Below the pieces are notes generated by a model. It ran no database searches. It worked only from the letters and a program-made list of their open reading frames with translations, and had not been told where the DNA came from. Below are positions 6,318 through 11,200 of a stretch of 11,200 bases of DNA, one piece after another. The DNA is from an uncultured Anaerolineales bacterium (GTDB lineage: Bacteria; Chloroflexota; Anaerolineae; Anaerolineales; UBA11657). The DNA lies in contig CAJWIA010000027.1 of NCBI GenBank assembly GCA_913040765.1, positions 1 to 11,200 on the forward strand, given 5' to 3'. Within the stretch, counting starts at the first letter, position 1. The number at the start of each line of letters is the position of its first letter. Made by a program: the position numbers and the translations under genes.

Positions 6318-8279
6318 ATGGGAAAAATAATTGGAATAGATCTTGGTACAACCAACTCAGTAGTATCAATAATGGAAGCTGGCGAAGCTAATGTTATTTC
6401 TAGTTCAGAAGGTGGACGGCTTGTGCCTTCAGTTGTAGCCGTAAATCCAAAAACGGGCGAACGAATGGTAGGACAAGTAGCGCGCAGACAGGCAATTACA
6501 AATCCAGACAATACTCTTTTTTCTGTAAAGCGTTTTATGGGTCGTAAATTTGATGACCCTGAAGTGCAAAGAGCTCTTAAACATATCCCTTACAAAGTGA
6601 GCAGTGATGAAAATGGAGAGTTGCGTGTACATATGAACGAGAAGGAATACTCTCCACAAGAAGTATCAGCAATGATACTAGCAAAACTAAAAACCGACGC
6701 TGAATCCTATCTTGGCGAATCAGTCACGCAAGCAGTAATAACCGTGCCGGCTTACTTCAATGATGCTCAACGTCAAGCCACTAAGGATGCTGGTCGTATT
6801 GCGGGTCTGGAAGTACTACGAATCATCAACGAACCCACAGCTTCTTCACTAGCATATGGTCTCGAGAAACGATCTGAAGAAACCATAGCAGTATTTGATT
6901 TGGGAGGCGGAACATTTGATGTATCAATTCTTGATGTAGGTGATGGTGTGTTTGAAGTAAAGGCAACCAATGGTAATACCCATCTAGGAGGCGATGATTT
7001 CGATGTACGTGTTGTTGAGTGGGTTACGGATAATTACAATCAAGACCAAGGCATCAACCTTAACCAGGACAAACAAGCTCTACAACGTATTAGGGAAGCA
7101 GCGGAAAAAGCCAAGATTGAGCTAAGCACTGTAATGCAAACTGAAATCAATCTTCCATTCATCACTGCAGACGCAAGTGGTCCAAAACACCTTAACTACA
7201 CACTGTCACGAGCAAAATTAGAAGAGCTGACAGAAGATTTAATTGAACAAGCCATCAAGCCTGTAGAAACAGCTTTGGAAGACGCACGCCTATCTATATC
7301 CGATGTAGATGAGATAGTACTAGTTGGAGGAATGACTCGTATGCCGGGAGTTCAAGAGGCTGTACGCAAATTCTTCAATCACGAGCCGAACAAGACAGTT
7401 AATCCCGATGAAGTAGTAGCCATTGGTGCTGCTATACAGGCTGGAGTGCTCGGAGGCGACGTAAAAGATGTGCTATTACTTGATGTGACTCCACTTACAC
7501 TCAGCATTGAAACTCTTGGCGGTATATCCACTGCCCTAATTGAGCGCAATACTACGGTTCCTACCACGAAAAGTCAAGTATTCTCCACGGCATCTGATAA
7601 CCAATCGGCAGTTGAGATAAATGTGATTCAAGGTGAGAGGTCTATGGCTGTTGATAATAAAAGTCTTGGAAAATTTGTATTAGATGGAATACCATCTGCG
7701 CCTCGTGGCACACCACAAATAGAAGTTACTTTTGATATAGATGCGGACGGCATCTTAAATGTTAGCGCAAAAGATAAAGCCAGCAATCGTAGCCAAAATG
7801 TCACTATTCAAGGATCCTCGGGTCTATCGGACAAAGATATAGCCAGTATGATTGCTGATGCTGAACAACATAGGGAGGAAGATAAGCACCGCAAAGAACT
7901 CATAGAGGTCCACAATGCTGGAAACTCAATTCTGCATAGAGCATCCCGTATGAGTAACGAGCTGGACGATAACGTAGATGATGATATAAAACAGAATTTA
8001 CAAGTGAAAATTGATGGTCTTCAGGCAAACTTGACGGGTGAAGACATCGCAAGCATAAGAGAATCGACATCACAATTACAACAAGAAGTCGAAAACATTT
8101 CTGTATTGATTTCACAGACTGATCGAAATTCAGATGATGAAGACAATAAAGCACCTCAAGCAAACACCAACTCTGATGAAGCAGGTGAGAATGCTCCTGA
8201 CACCAACTCTGATGAAGCAGGTGAGAACACACCTGGCACGGACTCTGATGTAGTTGATGGTGATTTTACTGAGGTATGA
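6318..8279 (+). CDS. dnaK: Chaperone protein DnaK (Hsp70)
   Basis: DnaK is the ATP-driven Hsp70 that binds exposed hydrophobic peptides, working with DnaJ (ATPase stimulation) and GrpE (nucleotide exchange). The 653-residue product is complete. The nucleotide-binding domain (1 to about 383) has [10 protein letters not shown] (5-14), [33 protein letters not shown] (192-205) and [14 protein letters not shown]. The interdomain linker is [10 protein letters not shown] (384-393). The substrate-binding beta domain and helical lid follow to about residue 600. The usual LGIET after the linker reads LSIET, a small unusual change. The acidic C-terminal tail (about 601-653) contains a tandem repeat TNSDEAGEN and ends VVDGDFTEV, close to the normal DnaK terminus. 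The ATG at 6318 gives the canonical N-terminus, although only a weak AAGG lies 14 bases upstream. It starts 29 bases after grpE. Confidence 0.98.
   Translation: MGKIIGIDLGTTNSVVSIMEAGEANVISSSEGGRLVPSVVAVNPKTGERMVGQVARRQAITNPDNTLFSVKRFMGRKFDDPEVQRALKHIPYKVSSDENGELRVHMNEKEYSPQEVSAMILAKLKTDAESYLGESVTQAVITVPAYFNDAQRQATKDAGRIAGLEVLRIINEPTASSLAYGLEKRSEETIAVFDLGGGTFDVSILDVGDGVFEVKATNGNTHLGGDDFDVRVVEWVTDNYNQDQGINLNQDKQALQRIREAAEKAKIELSTVMQTEINLPFITADASGPKHLNYTLSRAKLEELTEDLIEQAIKPVETALEDARLSISDVDEIVLVGGMTRMPGVQEAVRKFFNHEPNKTVNPDEVVAIGAAIQAGVLGGDVKDVLLLDVTPLTLSIETLGGISTALIERNTTVPTTKSQVFSTASDNQSAVEINVIQGERSMAVDNKSLGKFVLDGIPSAPRGTPQIEVTFDIDADGILNVSAKDKASNRSQNVTIQGSSGLSDKDIASMIADAEQHREEDKHRKELIEVHNAGNSILHRASRMSNELDDNVDDDIKQNLQVKIDGLQANLTGEDIASIRESTSQLQQEVENISVLISQTDRNSDDEDNKAPQANTNSDEAGENAPDTNSDEAGENTPGTDSDVVDGDFTEV
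8165..8250 (+). repeat. 36-bp tandem repeat in the DnaK C-terminal tail
   Basis: Two full 36-base units (8165-8200 and 8201-8236) begin with the same 27 bases. A third partial unit (8237-8250, CACGGACTCTGATG) follows. They are in frame and encode 12-residue repeats of the type [12 protein letters not shown] in the disordered acidic tail of DnaK. Such repeats can change copy number by slippage without breaking the reading frame. Confidence 0.85.
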
Positions 8280-8333
8280 TATAGCATAGTTGCTTACAGA
8301 AGATGATGAATAACACCATAACCAAGAACCACC

Positions 8334-9455
8334 GTGTCTAGTCAACAAGATTACTACGATATTCTCGGAGTGTCACGGGATGCAGACCCAGATACGCTCA
8401 AGAATGCATACCGCCGACTAGCCAAAAAACTACATCCTGATGTTAATACTGATGAATCATCTGAAGCACAGTTCAAAGATCTTAACGAAGCTTATGGGGT
8501 GCTTTCGGACGCTGAGAAACGTGCTGCATATGACCGCTATGGTCATGAAGGCCTCAAAGGCATGGGTGCGAATGATTTCTCCAGCGGTTTCCCTTTTGAC
8601 GATATCTTTGATCAATTTTTTGGAGGCAATCGCCATGGTTCGCGTAGACAGCCACGACGTGGATCTGACCTACGATATGATCTTACTATCTCATTTGACC
8701 AAGCTGTACATGGTGCAACTCAAGAAATTGAAATTACACGTCCAGAAATATGCTCTAGATGCGATGGAACCCGTGCAGAACCTGATACATCCATAAGTAA
8801 ATGTGTACAATGCGCTGGTAGTGGAGAAATCCAAGAAGTGAGACAAACTTTTCTAGGCTCAATGGTTAATGTAACAATATGTCCAAACTGTCGAGGTAGT
8901 GGTGAGAAAATAAGCTCTCCTTGCACACAATGTAACGGTATAGGCCAGCACAATGCAACCAAAACACTTTCGGTGAGCATACCGGCCGGAGTAGACAACG
9001 AAACGCAAATCCGGCTATCAGGCGAGGGCGGACCCGGTCAGCTTGGGCAACATAATGGCGACCTTTACGTAGCATTAACTGTTGAACAACACAAATTTTT
9101 CCAGCGTAGGAATAATGACATCATACTCGAATTAGAAATCAATATATCTGAAGCAGCTTTGGGGACTACTGTGATGATACCTACCATTGATGACAAGCAA
9201 GAACTTCGCATCCCATCTGGAACACAACCTGGCGACATATTGCGACTACGAGGTCTAGGAGTTCCAAACGTACGTAATGGTAAGCGTGGAGATCAAATTG
9301 TGGTCACTACTGTTGCTATACCAAAACAAACGACATCCGAACAACAACGATTACTCAGTGAGCTAGGCAATACATTCCAACACAGAGCCCAACCTAAAGA
9401 GCAAACGGGAGAAAAGGGATTCTTCGAGCAAGTACGACAAATTCTAGGTATGTGA
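8334..9455 (+). CDS. dnaJ: Chaperone protein DnaJ (Hsp40, type I)
   Basis: DnaJ delivers substrates to DnaK and stimulates its ATPase. The 373-residue product has a full type I layout: a J domain (about 5-70) with HPD at 34-36, then a Gly/Phe linker with GGN and a basic RRQPRRG stretch. The zinc domain has four CxxC pairs (140/143, 157/160, 183/186, 197/200), and C-terminal peptide-binding domains close at GFFEQVRQILGM. The first zinc motif is CSRCDGTRAEP instead of CxxCxGxG, a variant I associate with Chloroflexota. The start is a GTG at 8334 (MSSQQDYYDILG), which gives the normal N-terminus, although no good Shine-Dalgarno is visible. It is separated from dnaK by 54 bases and its stop overlaps the start of prmA. 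Confidence 0.97.
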   Translation: MSSQQDYYDILGVSRDADPDTLKNAYRRLAKKLHPDVNTDESSEAQFKDLNEAYGVLSDAEKRAAYDRYGHEGLKGMGANDFSSGFPFDDIFDQFFGGNRHGSRRQPRRGSDLRYDLTISFDQAVHGATQEIEITRPEICSRCDGTRAEPDTSISKCVQCAGSGEIQEVRQTFLGSMVNVTICPNCRGSGEKISSPCTQCNGIGQHNATKTLSVSIPAGVDNETQIRLSGEGGPGQLGQHNGDLYVALTVEQHKFFQRRNNDIILELEINISEAALGTTVMIPTIDDKQELRIPSGTQPGDILRLRGLGVPNVRNGKRGDQIVVTTVAIPKQTTSEQQRLLSELGNTFQHRAQPKEQTGEKGFFEQVRQILGM

Positions 9456-10477
9456 ATACTTTCTCAACTTACAGTGCCCAACTGTTTAGTAGTAGCAGCA
9501 AATATGTTTGGCTTGAAGTTAGTGTTAAAGTTGAACCTGATACTGTAGACGCAGTGGCCGAAACACTAGGCCGTTGTAGTTACGGTGGAGTGTCAATACA
9601 ACCATCTGAAACTTACAACGATGACTGTGATGACACAAATGACAAAGAAATTATCAATCATACCTACAAATATTTCGAAGTCAGTGCCTACTTCGAAGTG
9701 GGCACTCACCTCACTGACAAAATCCAACAACTCGAGAGGGAACTCTGGCTACTAGGAATGATTGCTCGTCAATCAGGATTAATGGTTCCCAACCCTCAGT
9801 ATAGGCCTATAGAAGATACCAATTGGTCCACCATGTGGAGGAATCATTACAAACCTATAAGAATAGGTTATAAATTGATGGTAATTCCTCCTTGGACAAA
9901 TATTGAAATAGGGTCGAGTGAAATACCTGTGATTATTGATCCAGGTCAAGCATTTGGCACTGGAGCTCATCCCTCAACCCAGCTATGTTTGCAAACTATA
10001 GAGCAGCACATAATTCCCGGGGATACTGTACTAGATATAGGGTGCGGTTCTGGAATTCTAGCCATCGGCGCACTAAAATTGGGAGCAGCGATGGCAACCG
10101 GGCTAGATACCGACAATGATGCAATTCACGCATCTCGTCAAAATGCCATAACAAACAATGTGTTTGACAGATTTCAGTTAGTACAGGGTACGTTGGATAC
10201 AATCAAGAAACACCAACAATACAGAATCGTTGTAGTCAACATTCTGTCGCGTACCATCATGCAATTGATAAATAACAACTTAGCTAATATAGTTGCAAAT
10301 AATGGGTTACTAATCCTTTCTGGAATACTTGCAGAACAATCGGTTGAAATAGAACTAGAACTGAGTGATACTGGAATGACATTAATATCGAAAACTAATA
10401 TGACAGAAGCAACTCCTACAACGTGTCAATGGGTAGCATTGACATACGGTAAAGAGATTATAGAAAGGCAGGTATGA
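9452..10477 (+). CDS. prmA: Ribosomal protein L11 methyltransferase PrmA
   Basis: PrmA is an S-adenosylmethionine-dependent enzyme that methylates lysines and the N-terminus of ribosomal protein L11 in the cytoplasm. The 341-residue product has the N-terminal substrate-recognition domain (WLEVSVKVEP), DTNWSTMWRNHYKPIRIG (122-139), GQAFGTGAHPSTQLCL (165-180), the SAM motif VLDIGCGSGILAIGALKLG (193-211) with acidic residues in GLDTD (217-221), and NILSR where NIL-based active-site motifs normally lie. The GTG start at 9452 overlaps the dnaJ stop (GTGA), indicating coupled translation. It adds about 18 residues before the usual WLEVSV start. Residues 56-68 are a hydrophilic Asp/Asn-rich loop that makes it longer than the usual 290-310. 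It is commonly found after dnaJ in several phyla, so the placement supports the call. Confidence 0.94.
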   Translation: MNTFSTYSAQLFSSSSKYVWLEVSVKVEPDTVDAVAETLGRCSYGGVSIQPSETYNDDCDDTNDKEIINHTYKYFEVSAYFEVGTHLTDKIQQLERELWLLGMIARQSGLMVPNPQYRPIEDTNWSTMWRNHYKPIRIGYKLMVIPPWTNIEIGSSEIPVIIDPGQAFGTGAHPSTQLCLQTIEQHIIPGDTVLDIGCGSGILAIGALKLGAAMATGLDTDNDAIHASRQNAITNNVFDRFQLVQGTLDTIKKHQQYRIVVVNILSRTIMQLINNNLANIVANNGLLILSGILAEQSVEIELELSDTGMTLISKTNMTEATPTTCQWVALTYGKEIIERQV

Positions 10478-10483
10478 AAATAT

Positions 10484-10512
10484 TTGAGCGCCAGCTCTTA
10501 TTGTGCTACACT
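10484..10512 (+). promoter_or_regulatory. Candidate promoter after prmA
   Basis: TTGAGC (10484-10489) and TACACT (10507-10512) are each 4 of 6 from consensus and are separated by the ideal 17 bases. A start near 10519 would fall on the inverted repeat at 10520-10536, which could then act as an operator. This suggests that the rightmost gene has its own promoter, but the hexamers are weak. Confidence 0.35.
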
Positions 10513-10519
10513 ATAAAGT

Positions 10520-10536
10520 ACTCTGTAATTCAGAGT
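10520..10536 (+). repeat. Short inverted repeat, possible operator or weak hairpin
   Basis: ACTCTG and CAGAGT are perfect complements around TAATT. There is no T-run after it, so it is a poor intrinsic terminator. Its place at the predicted start of transcription fits a repressor site, but no protein can be named. Confidence 0.4.
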
Positions 10537-10553
10537 TAACTGCAGTTTACATT

Positions 10554-10576
10554 TTATCTGTATAGAAGTCAGATAA
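10554..10576 (+). repeat. 7-bp inverted repeat before the 45-codon ORF
   Basis: TTATCTG (10554-10560) and CAGATAA (10570-10576) are perfect complements separated by 9 bases, and the right arm reaches the first base of the ATG at 10576. The spacing of arm centres is 16 bases, which fits a dimeric repressor site. It is equally compatible with chance in AT-rich DNA. Confidence 0.35.
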
Positions 10577-10713
10577 TGTCTAAAGATGTAGAAGGGTCAG
10601 AGTTTTGGCATCGAGAGAGCGACGATGGCGCTGCACAGTTTGGGAGCATGAAAGGCTTCAGGATGCTGGCCTCGTTGTTGCGGCAGAGTCTACCGAGCCT
10701 AGAGATTGCATAG
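10576..10713 (+). CDS. Doubtful small ORF of 45 residues
   Basis: The ORF starts MSKDVEGSEFWHRES and ends RQSLPSLEIA. I do not recognise the product. It is hydrophilic at the start, has a short amphipathic Leu-rich segment at the end, and has no signal peptide or membrane segment. No clear Shine-Dalgarno precedes the ATG. It lies 32 bases upstream of the PC4-type gene, in another frame, and could be a leader peptide, the remnant of an earlier gene, or not coding at all. Confidence 0.2.
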   Translation: MSKDVEGSEFWHRESDDGAAQFGSMKGFRMLASLLRQSLPSLEIA

Positions 10714-10745
10714 TTGCGAATGGATCGTAGGGAAGGAGCATTCGA

Positions 10746-11200
10746 GTGGATGATGAAGGAAGGGTAGTTTCTGTCTTTTCGAAGTCTGCGAGCGAGGCAG
10801 TGGGCTTTGCAATTAGCGAATGGAAAGGCGAGCATCGTATTGATGTGCGGATTTACATCTCCTCCATTACGGATGAGGGTCTTGTTCCTACGAGAAAAGG
10901 CATCAGCCTCGAGCTCGGGCAATACTCACAGCTGAAGGACGGGGTCACGCGACTCGGTGATGTCATGAGTGGCGACAAATTGGTTGCCCGTATCAAGAAA
11001 ACAGATCGCGCGGAGGTGAGAATCGGCACAAATATATATAGAGGCCAAGCCTTGATTTACTTGCGTACTTTCGCGCTTTTGGAAGCTGGTGCTTCCGAAT
11101 GGAAGCCAACGCCGAAGGGTGTTTCTCTGCGAGTGGACCTTTACCCGAAGTTACTAGAGGGGGTGGAGGCTTTAGGACCAGTGGTGGACGAGTTACAAGA
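10746..11200 (+). CDS. Tandem PC4/p15-like single-stranded-DNA-binding protein (partial, runs off the right edge)
   Basis: The frame is open from a GTG at 10746 to the edge, 151 codons plus two bases. AGGAG lies 7 bases before the GTG, and an in-frame TAG at 10728 rules out a start upstream of 10731. Two copies of the PC4 transcriptional-coactivator fold are readable. Copy 1 (about residues 18-67) has FAISEWKGEHRIDVRIYI, then GLVPTRKGISLELGQYSQL. Copy 2 (about 88-145) has AEVRIGTNIYRGQALIYLR, then EWKPTPKGVSLRVDLYPKL. Each has the strand pattern and the P-T-x-KG-[IV]-SL signature of PC4, which binds single-stranded DNA and acts in transcription, replication or repair. Bacterial PC4 proteins that I know are usually single-domain. 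More copies could lie beyond the edge. The G+C content (about 50%) is higher than that of the genes to its left. The fold call is good, but the biological role is not known. Confidence 0.8.
   Translation, partial: MDDEGRVVSVFSKSASEAVGFAISEWKGEHRIDVRIYISSITDEGLVPTRKGISLELGQYSQLKDGVTRLGDVMSGDKLVARIKKTDRAEVRIGTNIYRGQALIYLRTFALLEAGASEWKPTPKGVSLRVDLYPKLLEGVEALGPVVDELQ

Larger units (their letters stand above)
10478..10745. other. Interval between prmA and the PC4-type gene
   Basis: No firm gene was recognised in these 268 bases. It contains a promoter-like pair, two short perfect inverted repeats and a doubtful 45-codon ORF, each listed separately. A 21-codon ORF (10474-10539, MKIFERQLLL...) overlaps the prmA stop as ATGA, but nothing recognisable is encoded. 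The base composition rises from AT-rich to about 50% G+C within this interval. Confidence 0.6.

Noticed and set aside
8720..9075. Reverse-strand ORFs of 92 and 69 codons within dnaJ
   Set aside because: They lie opposite the zinc-finger coding region of DnaJ. The Cys and His content is a by-product of the complementary codons.
9668..9718. Nested inverted and direct repeats in prmA around two TTCGAAGT copies (AGTGCC...GGCACT)
   Set aside because: They are explained by the coding sequence for a YFEV repeat in the N-terminal domain and have no regulatory context.
10474..10539. 21-codon ORF starting in ATGA overlap with the prmA stop (MKIFERQLLLCYTI...)
   Set aside because: The overlap is attractive and it could be the remnant of a lost downstream gene such as rsmE, but the peptide does not resemble the RsmE start and is too short to support.
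10569..10922. Reverse-strand ORF of 117 codons opposite the PC4-like gene
   Set aside because: It overlaps a forward frame with clear PC4 motifs and a good ribosome site. Its product is rich in Arg, Ser and Asn without any recognisable motif, so it looks like an antisense shadow.

Overview
The window looks like a piece of a moderately AT-rich bacterial chromosome. Most of it is ordinary housekeeping DNA. I infer a member of the Chloroflexota, possibly a Dehalococcoidia/SAR202-like lineage. The hints are a SecA with a long extra segment in its second nucleotide-binding domain, a PRPP synthase of the 'RSDKKD' subfamily, a DnaJ with a CxxCxGTRAEP first zinc motif, and HrcA/CIRCE control. This placement rests on recalled family features, not on a search.

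Layout: the window is organised around one divergent control region at about 4487-4598. Leftward (minus strand) runs a tight four-gene unit: the B12-binding small subunit of a methylmalonyl-CoA mutase-type enzyme, then meaB, prs and secA. secA runs off the left edge with 669 codons present. Rightward (plus strand) runs the class I heat-shock operon hrcA-grpE-dnaK-dnaJ-prmA, headed by a strong-looking promoter (TTGACA-N18-TATGAT) and a nearly perfect CIRCE operator just after the expected transcription start. Gene junctions are short or overlapping (hrcA/grpE overlap, dnaJ/prmA share GTGA), so co-transcription is likely. DnaK, DnaJ and GrpE form one chaperone machine and HrcA is its repressor. 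PrmA methylates ribosomal protein L11. In the leftward unit, MeaB is the GTPase chaperone of the B12 mutase, while PRPP synthase and SecA serve unrelated basic functions.

Right end: after prmA the character changes. The last 300 bases or so of prmA are about 35% G+C by hand count, while 10561-11160 is about 50%. A 268-base interval (10478-10745) holds a candidate promoter, two short inverted repeats and a doubtful 45-codon ORF. A GTG-started gene with a good Shine-Dalgarno follows at 10746 and runs off the right edge. It reads as two tandem PC4/p15-type single-stranded-DNA-binding domains. This tandem PC4 gene and the compositional break next to it are the least ordinary part of the window. 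I found no rRNA, tRNA, CRISPR array or insertion sequence.
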